DNA of 64,000 bases, taken from Pseudogymnoascus destructans (Eukaryota; Ascomycota; Leotiomycetes; Thelebolales; Thelebolaceae). Positions 1-10,012 of this stretch are shown piece after piece (position 1 is the stretch's first letter; the number at the start of each line of letters is the position of its first letter). The notes under the pieces were generated by a model. The model saw only the letters and a program-made list of their open reading frames with translations, searched no databases and was not told where the DNA came from. Location: NCBI RefSeq assembly GCF_001641265.1, contig NW_020167538.1, forward strand, positions 558,001-622,000, in the 5' to 3' direction. The translations under genes were made by a program, and so were the position numbers.

Positions 1-2
1 AG

Positions 3-224
3 ATAGTGGAAGGCTACAGGCAGCGAGGCGTGCGAGTGTGGTTTTCAAGAGGACCTACGGAGGGAGAGGTGTGGGAGTTACTGGTGAGGAGTCGTATCGT
101 TGAGATGATAGGCGGTGAAACGCACTATGTCAATGATGTTGGAGACGCGCTGAGACTGACCGAGACCGTCGAAGGCTCCCTATCGGGTGACGAGCATGAG
201 TCGAGAATTGAGGGCTCTGGTTAG
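3..224 (+). CDS. SulP-type transporter, C-terminal STAS domain (partial)
   Basis: This frame is open to the left edge and ends at TAG 222-224, so only about 73 C-terminal codons are present. The residues read like the second half of a STAS domain as found behind the membrane part of SulP sulfate/anion permeases: a strand (GVRVWFSR), a helix (EVWELLVRSRIVEMIGG) and the closing segment THYVNDVGDALRLTE. In that family the STAS domain is cytoplasmic and regulates transport. No membrane segment lies in the window, so substrate and full length cannot be judged. The first in-frame GTG at position 6 is not a real start. The assignment rests on STAS pattern recognition only; another STAS protein is possible. 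Confidence 0.5.
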   Translation: MVEGYRQRGVRVWFSRGPTEGEVWELLVRSRIVEMIGGETHYVNDVGDALRLTETVEGSLSGDEHESRIEGSG

Positions 225-671
225 TTGCTTGGCAGTTTGGATCGATTGGAGTTTTGAGTTTGGGGTTCGATTCTAGTTTTGGGTTTGAGTAACGTACTCC
301 ATGTTGAATGGCGTTGATACCACTGTATTAGACGACAAACGGCAAGTAAATGAGAAATAGACGGTAGTCGTAGATACAAATGGCGTTAAAGGCAAAGAAT
401 TTATTGATTAGGTGCATCCGGTGCATCCTCCAAGGTGTTACCCCGTATTGTGGAGGAGTTGGAGGCGGAGACAACGGCCTGCTTACGTCATCCAATTTAG
501 GCCGATTAGTTGCGGAAAAGCCCGGTCGCAGAGATGCCGAGGTCAAAAACACCAGGCGGCTCGGCCAAAAACATAATATAATCCCCCCCAACCCCAAATT
601 CCCCAACTTCATTCCCTCTTTAAACCTCAAAAGTCTCCGTAATTTTTAAAGCATTATCATTATCCGTCAAG
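225..671. other. Intergenic: 3' flank of transporter and thiolase promoter
   Basis: 447 bp without a supportable gene. It holds a CCAAT box near 491-495, and CCGAGG at 537-542, the reverse complement of the CCTCGG core bound by FarA/FarB-type regulators of fatty-acid catabolism. A short C-rich stretch (TCCCCCCAACCCC) lies about 85 bp before the thiolase ATG. The small ORFs on both strands here have no recognisable content. Confidence 0.6.
537..542 (-). promoter_or_regulatory. Candidate FarA/FarB-like site (CCTCGG)
   Basis: CCTCGG on the minus strand about 130 bp upstream of the thiolase start. In Aspergillus the Zn2Cys6 factors FarA/FarB recognise this core in promoters of beta-oxidation and peroxisome genes. 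A six-base match in 450 bp can arise by chance, so this is only suggestive. Confidence 0.3.
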
Positions 672-2095
672 ATGACTGAACGCCTCACCAACATCCTCAA
701 GCACATCACTCCAGGCTCTGGCCTCTCTACGATGTAAGTTTAAACCCCAACTTGATTACTGAACATTCCCCGCCTTCCACGGAAGCAACGGCAAGATGCT
801 GATTATAGCACAACAGCACATCTAAGAATGCCGACGATATTGTGATCACGCTCGCCGCCCGCACGGCGCTTGGAAAGGCTGGCAAGGGAAGCTTCAAGGA
901 TACCGGCTTGGACTTCTTGGTGTACTCGCTGTTGAAGAAGGTTATCGCTCAAAGCAACCTCGACCCAAGCTTGATTGAGGATGTCTGCCTCGGAAACGTA
1001 CGTCCACTTCCCCCACTATAGCTTGCGAAAGCTCGTCAGCTACCTATGCTGGCTCTCATGTGAAGCTCGGTATCTAACATCCACCAGGTCAACAATGGCA
1101 AGGCCGCTTACATTGTCCGTGCTGCTTCCCTCGCTGCCGGAATCCCCAACACTTCCGGCGCCTACTCCCTAAACCGCTTCTGCTCCTCCGGCCTCAAGGC
1201 CACCCAGGATATCGCCAATGCCATTGCCGAGGGTTCCATCGAGATCGGCATTGCCATTGGCGCAGAGGCCATGTCTGAGGCCAGCAGCGACAGCCCCATG
1301 AAGCCCTTCCACGCTGATATCATCTCGGGCTCGCAGGACGCTGCCGACTGCATGCAGCCCATGGGCCAGACTTCGGAGAATGTCGGCAAGGACTTCAACA
1401 TCACTCGTGAGAGACAGGACAGGTATGCTGCGGAATCTTACCAGCGTGCCGAGAGGGCACAAAAGTCTGGATGGTTCGATGACGAAATCATCCCTATTGA
1501 GACCACCATCAAGGACCCAAAGACTGGGGAGGAGAAGAAGATCCTTGTGTCAAAGGATGAGGGTATTCGCTACGGCACCACCTTCGAGTCTCTGTCTAAG
1601 ATTCGCCCGGCATTCGCCAAGTGGGGTGACAAGTCGACTGGTGGCAACTCCTCGCAGGTAACTGATGGTGCCGCCGCTGTCATTCTCATGAAGCGCTCTA
1701 CCGCTATCAGGCTCGGCCAGCCCATTGTGGCTAAGTTCGTCGGTGCCACCGTTGCAGGACTCGCACCCCGCATCATGGGTATTGGCCCATCTATTGCCAT
1801 CCCAAAGCTGTTGAAGCAGCACAAGCTTACCATCGACGACATCGATGTCATCGAGGTCAACGAGGCGTTCGCGTCGATGGCGGAGTACTGCAAGGAGTTC
1901 CTTCACCTGCCACATGAGAAGATGAACCCCCGTGGTGGTGCTATTGCCCTCGGTCACCCGCTGGGATGCACTGGAGCGAGACAGATTGTCACAGGACTGA
2001 GCGAGTTGAGGAGGCAGAACAAGAAGATTCTGTTGACCAGCATGTGTATCGGAACTGGACAGGGAATGGCTGGTCTGTTTGTTAACGAGCAGTAA
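672..2095 (+). CDS. 3-ketoacyl-CoA thiolase (acetyl-CoA C-acyltransferase), peroxisomal type
   Basis: Thiolytic cleavage of 3-ketoacyl-CoA to acetyl-CoA and a shortened acyl-CoA, the last step of beta-oxidation. I read three exons, 672-733, 817-997 and 1088-2095, with introns bounded by GTAAGT/CAG and GTACGT/CAG. The phases agree and give 416 aa, the usual length. The acylated cysteine lies in NRFCSSGLKA (near residue 130). The catalytic histidine is in NPRGGAIALGHPLGCTGAR and the second cysteine in CIGTGQGMAGLF. The N-terminal nonapeptide RLTNILKHI (residues 4-12) nearly fits the PTS2 peroxisomal consensus, with Ile instead of Leu/Ala at the last position, which suggests peroxisomal import. 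AATAAA occurs about 30 bp after the stop. A cytosolic or mitochondrial paralogue cannot be excluded, but the PTS2-like start favours the POT1/KAT family. Confidence 0.93.
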
Positions 2096-3691
2096 ATGGA
2101 TTTGGATGCTGAGGTTATGAAAAATGTAAAATAAATGGGGGTATATTTATATATTCATAGCAGCTTTGGAATGTACAATGCAAACAATACCGCTACTTTG
2201 TTTTATCAGTTGAAGACCACCTGTAGCCGTACTAGAGATGTAAGTTGCTGTGGAGGGTCATGTGTATCGGGAGCATGGGAACATATGCCCAGCATGGTCC
2301 CATAGACTGTAGACTGCGGAGGCGTGAACAGACCGCAGCATATCGGCTCGTCGGGGAAAATCTCGAGTATTGCCCTATTAAAGGATGCTGTCGGCGACTA
2401 CAGACGTAGCAGGATCAGAGAGTGCGTAGATCTCCGCGGGTCCTGGCTTCATGTTCACCTACTGTAGGGCACGGTGGGAACAGCTCGCCGTCTCCACAAC
2501 GGACACCACCAACACCTGATCATCTATCGCTGGCGAAAACGGTCATCAAGCTGACGGCAGCAAGAACAAGGCGACAACAGACAACCATACCGCTACCGTT
2601 CAATTCTTGTCACCGTAGCACATCTGTCACCGTCGAATCAGTCCAACCCTAGCTAATTTTTCGAAGGTCTGGTGTATTGGAGATATTCCGGGGAGTCATT
2701 TGGCCGCCCACCAGAACCAAGCCTGGATGAGTATGCAAGAGTGTTGATGGATTCAGGAAAAAGAAAGACGGGAAATAAGCGGAATATTTATTGCTCGAGC
2801 CAGTTACTACTGATGAATATGAAGCACACGTTTCTTCTTTTATATCAGCATAGGAATATTTTGATATTTGGAAAGAGGCAATTTGGAGCTCATCTTCCCG
2901 CATGAGACATCTAAACCCAGATGGTAGGTAGGAGTGATACCCTGCCTCCTTCGTTCCTAACTCACACCCTTGCTGGGCTATGGGCACCCTTCTATTCATA
3001 TTACTCGCTTTAGCTTCTGTCTCTGATACCGTGTACCCGTCTCTGCTGTCGTCAGTTCGGCGCGAGCCCCCCAAACAAGTTCTCCCACATGCAGAAAATG
3101 GTACGTATGTCCCAGTTTCATACTTGGATAGATAGATCTTTCAGTGCACCGCATCCCAGTCCATTTACCAACAAGTGCTCAAGTTTCTCCGATTGGGGCA
3201 AAGGGCTACTTTGGCTTTGCTCCAGATGCATGCATCAGGCTTGAGGGACAGGGAATGCACGTAACCAATAGCCAGCATTTTTATAATTGCGCTTTGGTAT
3301 TACTAGTATACCACGAGACCCCACGCTTAGAGATCTCCCGCTCATCCCTTGCAAACCATTCAATGGAAGGGGAACCAAGTCCGGCCGCGCGCATATCTTG
3401 GCCTCCCTCGGCGTATTTGACATTACCCAACCTGTAGGCTAGCTCTCTCCCATCATCACCCTATGTCCGTCCCCTCGAATATTCCTCGTCGCTGCGAAGT
3501 CGTATTCCGCCCCTTTGAAAGCCTGCTTGCCAAGTTCCCAGACCTCGAAGTTTTTGAAAGGGGATGAATAGCGGCATAATTAGCTCTTTTCTTTATTATA
3601 CATATTTTGTTGAAAAAAAAAAAAAAAAAACCATGAGCTTGGATGCTATGTGTATTTTGCCGGAAGTCATAAGAGTGGTGAGTTTGGGCTT
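2096..3691. other. Intergenic between convergent thiolase and CDS1 genes
   Basis: About 1.6 kb with no gene I can support. ORFs up to 141 codons occur on the minus strand (2649-3074), but they have no family resemblance and no intron logic. A run of 18 A lies at 3613-3630. The space is long for two 3' flanks, but I see no transposon signature or RNA gene in it. Confidence 0.6.
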
Positions 3692-5205
3692 TCATCTACG
3701 AGTGACGCCGTTGAAGCAGCTCAATACCTAGTATGTATTAGCACCCCACTCCTGGATAAGCATTTGCACAAGCATACCGTATCAGAAATCACGCCCTGGT
3801 TATAAAGATGCTTGCTGATCCCCTTGACCAGTTCCATCTGCTCCTCCGCTGCCAATTGTATGGCGGTCTCAATAACATCTCCCAATGTGACGTTGTTAAG
3901 AGCAATGAAGCTGTGGTAATACATGTAGGCGAAGAATCCCATAATGAACTGGCAGTCCATACGGTCGGTAATTCCACCATGTCCTGGAATCGAATCTCCG
4001 AAGTCCTTTATCTTGAAGGTCCTCTTCAACCCAGATGCGAAGAAGCCACCAAACGGCGCAATCAGGGAAGCAAAAGTCGCAAAGACCAGTATGTGGAACT
4101 GCATGGGTGCGATGCGTACCGATGAAGCAAATGGGAACCAGATTGGCAGCGGGTACTCTTGTGTCAAGAATACTGGGTTAACCTTGCAGTGGAGTCCAGT
4201 CCAGATGTTTGCTCCAAGGTCGTTCACTGGACATATGAAGTAGTCGTATCTCATGAGCACATTTGTGAGGAAGACACCGAAGATGACCGTGAGGACCCAA
4301 GCACCAACGAATCCCTCTACTGTCTTCTTCGGGGACAGCTTAATGAGCTGGGTACGTCCGAAAGTTATACCACAAAGGTAGGCGAAGATGTCGTTGCAAA
4401 TGACGAGAGAGACTGGCAAAAAGAACCAGACCATTCCTTCGAAGATGTTGTTCATAATAAAATGAGTTTGGACAACGATAAGATAGAGTGCCATGTGTGT
4501 CCATGCGAACTGGGTGAACTGGAATCGGTAATGGCCGGCTTGAAGGGATGCGACGAAGAAAACGAATCCTATAGAGAACCAGTCAGCACAGTACAACAGT
4601 GGTTATGACGAAACTACTCACCAATAACGTAAAGAGTAAAGCTGATAAACCTGTGATGAGTCGCGAATGGCTGAAGAACCTTATCCACCAGTACAATATG
4701 CTTGAAATAATATATGACGCTCTCGCCGTAAAGGAAGTACATCGTCGTCGCCAACCAGTACCAATTCAGGGACTTTGTGAACCGTAACCTCCGCGCCCGA
4801 CTAGGCACATTGGCGATGGCAATAACCTCCTTGAAAGATATGATTTGGATTGCTGTGACAATGGCGATGATGTAAAGATGCCCCATGCCCAAAGCTATGA
4901 AGAAGAACGCAACCATGACAAGCGTCCATATCGTTCTGGTGATGAAGGTCTGCTTCTTTTTCTCGTACTCTTGCGCCTTCGTCTGTTGCAGCTAGGCACA
5001 TGCATTAGCACACAGAGAGAGTTTTATTCGTGGTAGAAGGCCTCACTTCGTTGGAAGCATCGCCTCCAGCTCCCGTCTTCTGCCCCAACGTATGCTCTGA
5101 GGAACCCTCACTTATGTCCGAGAAACTGCTTCGCCGTCCTCCATCAAGACCCGTTGCGCTTCCATTCCTATGGTTGAATTTGATATTACGGCGCGTTTTG
5201 CCCAT
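3692..5205 (-). CDS. CDS1: Phosphatidate cytidylyltransferase (CDP-diacylglycerol synthase)
   Basis: Converts phosphatidate and CTP to CDP-diacylglycerol, precursor of phosphatidylinositol, phosphatidylserine and cardiolipin; an ER membrane protein. I read four exons on the minus strand: 5205-5047, 4991-4622, 4568-3778 and 3727-3692, giving 451 aa. The family signature is in FKIKDFGDSIPGHGGITDR (near residue 390), with several hydrophobic membrane helices before it and the conserved SPKKTVEGFVGAW segment. The N-terminus (residues 1-50) is Ser/Gly-rich and cytosolic in character. The last 50-nt intron (3728-3777) has a textbook branch site and acceptor (GCTAATACATACTAG). Splicing it replaces an otherwise unrelated tail by a short VLSCFNGVTRR end that fits the family better. 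Reading through it would give a longer, probably wrong, C-terminus. Confidence 0.93.
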
Positions 5206-5841
5206 TTTTGAGGATTTCCGCGCGTGCCGGCCCAGAGTTCGGGGTCTTTTGATCCGTTGTCCTGTTTTGCGATTCAGGGTTCAACAATGTAATGATCGAT
5301 AAATTCAGGGAGTGCTCAACTTTCAAGGAGGCGATTTGAAAGTTACTTGTCTGGAAATAAAAGGCCGTGAATCGCAAGGGGTTATGGCGAAAACTGAATC
5401 GTGGCTTGAAGATGCCCCTTTGACGTCTGTTCCGATGCCCTTTTCGTAGCGTTGGTTGTTAAATTGTAGGCGGTCACTGACGCAGTTAGTTTTCTTAGCT
5501 TTGCCGCACAAGCTCCATACGTAATCTAGACAGCTGGTAAATCTAGCACTTGTAACCTGTTGTGGGTTATATCTTGATAGTTAGAAATGCAAGCACGATA
5601 AATTCAGATATTTGGAATATTTGACAACAGTAGAAATAATGCCTTCTCTGCTATATTTGACTATTGCTCTCGTTGTTGTTTGCCCATATGTAAAGCTTTT
5701 GAACTGTGGAGACTCGGAATGTTGGGCATCCGAATCTGTAATCGGTGACAGCTGGCACAATTCACGTATTTACGTCCCGCCTTGAGCAACAACCGCGACT
5801 TTCAATTTCCCTTCAATTGCTCCTAATGATTTCTCAATGGC
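5206..5841. promoter_or_regulatory. Shared divergent promoter region CDS1 / RAD26-like
   Basis: 636 bp between the divergent starts of CDS1 and the ATRIP-like gene. No coding sequence or obvious repeat. The central part is AT-rich. Specific sites cannot be assigned. Confidence 0.5.
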
Positions 5842-8061
5842 ATGGCGGACTCAGCCGACGGAGATGACTTCTTCTCCGATGATGGGCTAGATGAGTTAGC
5901 TCCTGACGCGTTAGATGAAATCGAGAACAATGCAATACGCCATACACAATACCAAGCTACCCAGGCTCTGACACTGCCTCCGTCGTCTGACTATGGAGAT
6001 GACCTCGATGATGAGGACCTCGATGATGCTGTAGTGTTTGATGCGGCGCAGGTTGACCCAACGAACCGGTTAACGCAATTCCAGTCGTCTGTTGCTATTC
6101 AACAAGCTCGCCAGTTCCAAGCACAACGACCCAGTAGGAGTGAAACAGCACAACCTCTCTCAGATAGAAGCAAAATACAGCCTCCAAATAAACCTCTTTA
6201 CAAAAACCCTCTCCCAACTTCTAGAAGTGTCACAGCTGGGCAAAGCACTCAACCAGACTCTGGTCGCAGCAACCAGTCATACCAGAATGTGGCATCTCCG
6301 GAAGCGGACGTTGAAACTCTGCGCAAGAAACTTGAGGCGTTGCAACAAGAAAAAGACCAGCTGAGGCAAGACCTACTAGCCAGGACAGGCGAAATAAGTA
6401 TTGTGCGAAGCAAGCAAGAAAGACAAGTCAAAGAGCACGAGCGAGAATTGACTGCCCTTCGAAAATTAAACGCCGAAAACTCAACCAAGAACCAAAAGGC
6501 CATTGAAGCAGCAAAAGATGCGGAAAAGACCAGAGCCACCGAACTAGAATTTGCGAAGAGAGATCTCTTCGAAGAATCAGAAAAAGTTCGAAGTCTGATA
6601 CGACAGAAGGAGAAAGTAGCGCTAGGGATAGAAGTTACAACACCAAAAAAAGACAAGACATCTGCATTTAGAGACGGCTTCGACGACGATGAGATAAGAT
6701 CTCCTTCTAAATTTAACGACAGGAAATCGAATCAGAGTTCACCGAGGAAACCTGGCGCCAAAAGGAAGAGAAAGGGTCAGGAAAGCCCTGCTCCACCGCT
6801 AGATGTTGCGCCAGGAGAGACAGCTACAAACCGGGACGGCCAAACTGATAGTTTGGTACCCGGCGATGCTCTTTCGGAAAGGCTTGGTAAACCCGATGAT
6901 AGTCTTGACTTCCTCAAAACTGTCTTGGATCACAAGATTGACCGAAACCATCTGAAGACCATTGAAGAGCTTACAAAGTTTCCATTCCCGTCCGCCCCTG
7001 ATGAGTCTTTGACGTCCTTGATTTTGGGCAAGCTTCCAACTTTGAGCACCAATTCGCCCAGTACGGACTTTCCCATAGAGCTTTGTGAGCTCATTATTTC
7101 TCTGTGGTCTCGCTGCTTGACCGAAAAGTATTACAAGCCTATCTTTCTCCTTCTCGATCTTCTTTCCTTCGCCCTAGAACTGCGCACAGTGGCCATTGCT
7201 CCATTCATCCTCGACGCCCTACTACCCACCGCTCAAGAAACAGCGGTCCTAATTGCTCTTCCCCGTTTCCGGCAGGAATCATACTCCAAATACGAAGCTG
7301 ATATCGACCTACACGCTTGTCTTGTAACCATACACCTAGCTGCCCTCGGCTGCATATGCAACAAAGAATATACTACTCGGTTTTGGCGCCAGATGCGTCT
7401 CGACTTTGTCCTCATGACACTGAGCCAACACCAGCCCGTGGAAGACTTTGACATGATGCTTCAACTCCTCGCCATGAGCGTGCTGAAAGACTCAATTGGT
7501 CCCATCTCCGTCGAACCTGACTCGCAGCCTGACCAAATGAAGTATATTCTCGACCGCGTCGGTTATCTCCTTGGAAACAACCCTGTCGCGTCAGAAGGCA
7601 AACCAAAGTGCGATGCCAAGACGCTGGCGAAACTGCGCTCACAGATTCTAACAACACTTATCTCATTCTCGTATTCAACCATTGGTTCTGCCGCTCTCGC
7701 AGATCACCCCCTTGCGATCGGTCGCATCGTCAAAGCGCTGTCGGGCTCAATGGACGCTCTATACTCATATCCCTCGTTCCATGTCACCCTCACTCAAATC
7801 ATTACCAAGTCCATCCGTCTCCTTTATTATCTGTTCAAGAGACATCCGGAAATCGACATGCAGCAGAAACTATCGGTGGTGCATGGAGGCAGTCAAAAGT
7901 ATCTTATTGCTCTAGCACGACTAAATTATACCGCGGGTGAGCATGGTGTCCTAGAGTACGGAATAGGCGAAGACACATCTCAACAGGCGCACGAACTACT
8001 TGAGAATGCATTGACGCCTGAGGAGGGCGAGGCGGTCCACGATGCGTTTGTAGATGCATAG
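5842..8061 (+). CDS. DNA damage checkpoint protein, ATRIP/Rad26/UvsD family
   Basis: A single-exon gene of 739 aa. The start is rich in aspartate (DDFFSDDGLDEL), a hallmark of Rad26/UvsD/ATRIP proteins. Residues about 155-260 form a long charged coiled coil, followed by a basic Lys/Arg patch (near residue 310) and a helical C-terminal half, the same order as in S. pombe Rad26 and A. nidulans UvsD. In the family it binds the ATR/Rad3/UvsB kinase, recruits it to RPA-coated single-stranded DNA and is needed for the DNA-damage checkpoint. It acts in the nucleus. The out-of-frame ATG four bases upstream could lower initiation slightly. The call rests on the acidic start, coiled coil and general layout; the C-terminal kinase-binding part is too divergent to verify by eye. 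Confidence 0.8.
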   Translation: MADSADGDDFFSDDGLDELAPDALDEIENNAIRHTQYQATQALTLPPSSDYGDDLDDEDLDDAVVFDAAQVDPTNRLTQFQSSVAIQQARQFQAQRPSRSETAQPLSDRSKIQPPNKPLYKNPLPTSRSVTAGQSTQPDSGRSNQSYQNVASPEADVETLRKKLEALQQEKDQLRQDLLARTGEISIVRSKQERQVKEHERELTALRKLNAENSTKNQKAIEAAKDAEKTRATELEFAKRDLFEESEKVRSLIRQKEKVALGIEVTTPKKDKTSAFRDGFDDDEIRSPSKFNDRKSNQSSPRKPGAKRKRKGQESPAPPLDVAPGETATNRDGQTDSLVPGDALSERLGKPDDSLDFLKTVLDHKIDRNHLKTIEELTKFPFPSAPDESLTSLILGKLPTLSTNSPSTDFPIELCELIISLWSRCLTEKYYKPIFLLLDLLSFALELRTVAIAPFILDALLPTAQETAVLIALPRFRQESYSKYEADIDLHACLVTIHLAALGCICNKEYTTRFWRQMRLDFVLMTLSQHQPVEDFDMMLQLLAMSVLKDSIGPISVEPDSQPDQMKYILDRVGYLLGNNPVASEGKPKCDAKTLAKLRSQILTTLISFSYSTIGSAALADHPLAIGRIVKALSGSMDALYSYPSFHVTLTQIITKSIRLLYYLFKRHPEIDMQQKLSVVHGGSQKYLIALARLNYTAGEHGVLEYGIGEDTSQQAHELLENALTPEEGEAVHDAFVDA

Positions 8062-8498
8062 GGTACGAAAGATGGCATTCGAAATGGCGCTTTGGAGGGT
8101 GGGTTTGAGGAGTTTTGGCGATGTGTGGCTTGGATATGGGTGAAATTTGGTGGATTCACTGGTTCGGCGTTTTGGTTTATAAAGGGGTAATTATCAACTT
8201 AGAGTTACGATCTCTAAATAAAAATACATAAAAATACATCAGGCTATAAATTTTTTTCAGTAGAATTGGATTGATTCATAAGACAGGCAAGGCTATGAAA
8301 ATAGCACTTGGATATAGCTACATATTATACAAATTTAATCATACAAAAGGCGTTCGAAGTCGCCACGTCATTACACACCATGGTGACACCGATTAAAGCT
8401 GTGCCGTAACCCCCAAAGCTCCCCTCTAACAAAATCAAGCTACCAGCAGTGAACCCAATTTATGATTACAGGAATTCTGTCCACAGAGCCTTAGAAGA
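8062..8498. other. Intergenic between convergent genes
   Basis: 437 bp between the stops of the RAD26-like and ATP25-like genes. AT-rich, with poly-T and AATAAA-like strings (for example near 8217-8222) that would serve as polyadenylation signals. I find no coding continuation of the ATP25-like gene here, which matters for its short length. Confidence 0.6.
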
Positions 8499-9689
8499 TT
8501 AGTTGCCGTCTTTGGGTTCGATGGCGACAGGCGAAAATGACGCTGTGGTTGGAAATGGGGTTGCGTAGGCGTCGTGAACCTTGACAACTGGCGATGACTC
8601 TTGCGGGTGGATTTCATCCACGGATCCTTCTGAAGTATCCACAAACCCATCTGCATCTATTTCCGCAAGTAGACCAGAAGTCTGTCTCCTAGCAATCCCA
8701 CCCCACAGCCGCTCCAGGTCAAGTTCCGCGCGCTTCTCCTCAACAAGCATCTGCACAACAATCTTGGTCCCATCGGTCTGGCGCCCAAATCCCACAAACC
8801 CGGTGTCCAGCTGTGTCACCTCACTCTCCGCACCCTTTGCACTCTCCACGGTCCCGACATTAACGCACACCCACCCCGTCCTAACACCATCATCTGCATC
8901 GTCCTCATGCGGCATGCCTGTCAACTTCGCCTTCTTTGCCTTCCTTTTTAACCTCAGCTTCAACTCGTTGCGGCCTAAGAGTCCATCCGCATCGGGGCGC
9001 AGCTTGTACTCTGTGCGTAGCCAGCGACAGAGGCGGTCGGCGGAGACGTGTAGGTGTTTCTCGCTGCGGGCGGTGCCGATAACCATGATGAGGTTGGCGC
9101 CGAGAGCAGGAGGGGGGTCGAGTTTGCGGAGGTCAAGTAGGGAGAGATCATCGAGGCCGAGGTCAACGGAGATGCGCTCGAGGAGAGGTTGCAAAATTGC
9201 GGGTGGAGAGGAGGGGAGGTCGGGGATTTTCTGGCGCTCAGATAGGGTCGGGATATGGCTCATGGGAGCGTCGACTTGGAGATACCATGGCGTCGACGAT
9301 GCCTGTGACTCTGTTTGGGTATATTCTTCGAGTAATGTGTCCGCCTCTGGAGTTGCCTTGGGTTCAACTGCTTCCTCGTCAATTGCCTCCTCTGCAGCCA
9401 GCTCTTGCGACACAGCGCTTTCTGTAGCTTCGTTATTTTTCAACTTCGTGGCATCAGACACCCCAGTCGTTCCTAATGCTTGATGATCAAATTGTGACGA
9501 GCTACCGCTTGCGTTGGAAGAATATCGAATCGAGGTCTGGGTTGCGCCTGGTATCCTCCATAACCGGGTTGCAGTGGCGGTGTTCGCGTGCCACTGAACT
9601 CCAGCTATCGACGTAAAGGATCGTAATAACGAGGCCCGACAGTTGCTACATGCCGTTGCCCTTATGGCCTTGCTCACAGTTTGAACCAT
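8499..9689 (-). CDS. Mitochondrial Atp25-like protein, RsfS-domain half only
   Basis: 396 aa if translation begins at the ATG at 9689 ([12 protein letters not shown]), where an Arg/Ser-rich mitochondrial presequence begins. An in-frame ATG further upstream (9896) lacks such a signal. The core (residues about 165-310) matches the ribosome-silencing-factor (RsfS/Iojap-like) part of fungal Atp25: [27 protein letters not shown] and [19 protein letters not shown]. In yeast, Atp25 is cleaved. The N-terminal half resembles RsfS and binds the mitoribosomal large subunit, while the C-terminal half stabilises ATP9 mRNA. Here the second half, normally some 250-300 residues, is missing: the protein stops soon after the RsfS region and the downstream DNA is intergenic. 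It is either a lineage-specific short form or a split gene whose other half lies elsewhere. It diverges from RPO41, also a mitochondrial gene-expression factor. Confidence 0.8.
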   Translation of the reverse strand: MVQTVSKAIRATACSNCRASLLRSFTSIAGVQWHANTATATRLWRIPGATQTSIRYSSNASGSSSQFDHQALGTTGVSDATKLKNNEATESAVSQELAAEEAIDEEAVEPKATPEADTLLEEYTQTESQASSTPWYLQVDAPMSHIPTLSERQKIPDLPSSPPAILQPLLERISVDLGLDDLSLLDLRKLDPPPALGANLIMVIGTARSEKHLHVSADRLCRWLRTEYKLRPDADGLLGRNELKLRLKRKAKKAKLTGMPHEDDADDGVRTGWVCVNVGTVESAKGAESEVTQLDTGFVGFGRQTDGTKIVVQMLVEEKRAELDLERLWGGIARRQTSGLLAEIDADGFVDTSEGSVDEIHPQESSPVVKVHDAYATPFPTTASFSPVAIEPKDGN

Positions 9690-10012
9690 GGCCAGCGTTG
9701 TATATCGGAATTGGGAGTTGTATAAAGTGCAACAATATATGGAGTCGAGAAATGGATGAATCTTCATGGATATGATTGGCTGAATTGCGACTGAGCGGAA
9801 GTCTTGGCAAAAAAGAAAATCGCCGCCCATCTCCGTATCCATCCCTATTTGGCCGCCAGGAACAATTTCTGACGAACACACGCGACACCATTTCACCTCT
9901 TGAATTCTTCCTTACTTTCTTTTCAAGTTATATGTCCGATTATTTAGTTCTTGTTTAATCTATTCGATCTTTAATGTCTCTCGGATCTACCGCTCTCCGT
10001 TCGTAAATCATC
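9690..10012. promoter_or_regulatory. 323-bp shared promoter of ATP25-like and RPO41
   Basis: A short intergenic space between two divergent genes for mitochondrial gene expression. No coding potential of its own beyond the N-terminal extension of the ATP25 frame, which I reject. The arrangement would allow co-expression from one open chromatin region. Confidence 0.5.

Noticed and set aside
2649..3074. 141-codon minus-strand ORF between thiolase and CDS1
   Set aside because: No family pattern and no support from context; chance ORF in a long intergenic region.
9690..9896. Upstream start for the ATP25-like protein
   Set aside because: The extra 69 residues lack a mitochondrial signal, while the ATG at 9689 begins a typical presequence; it would also take up most of the RPO41 promoter.
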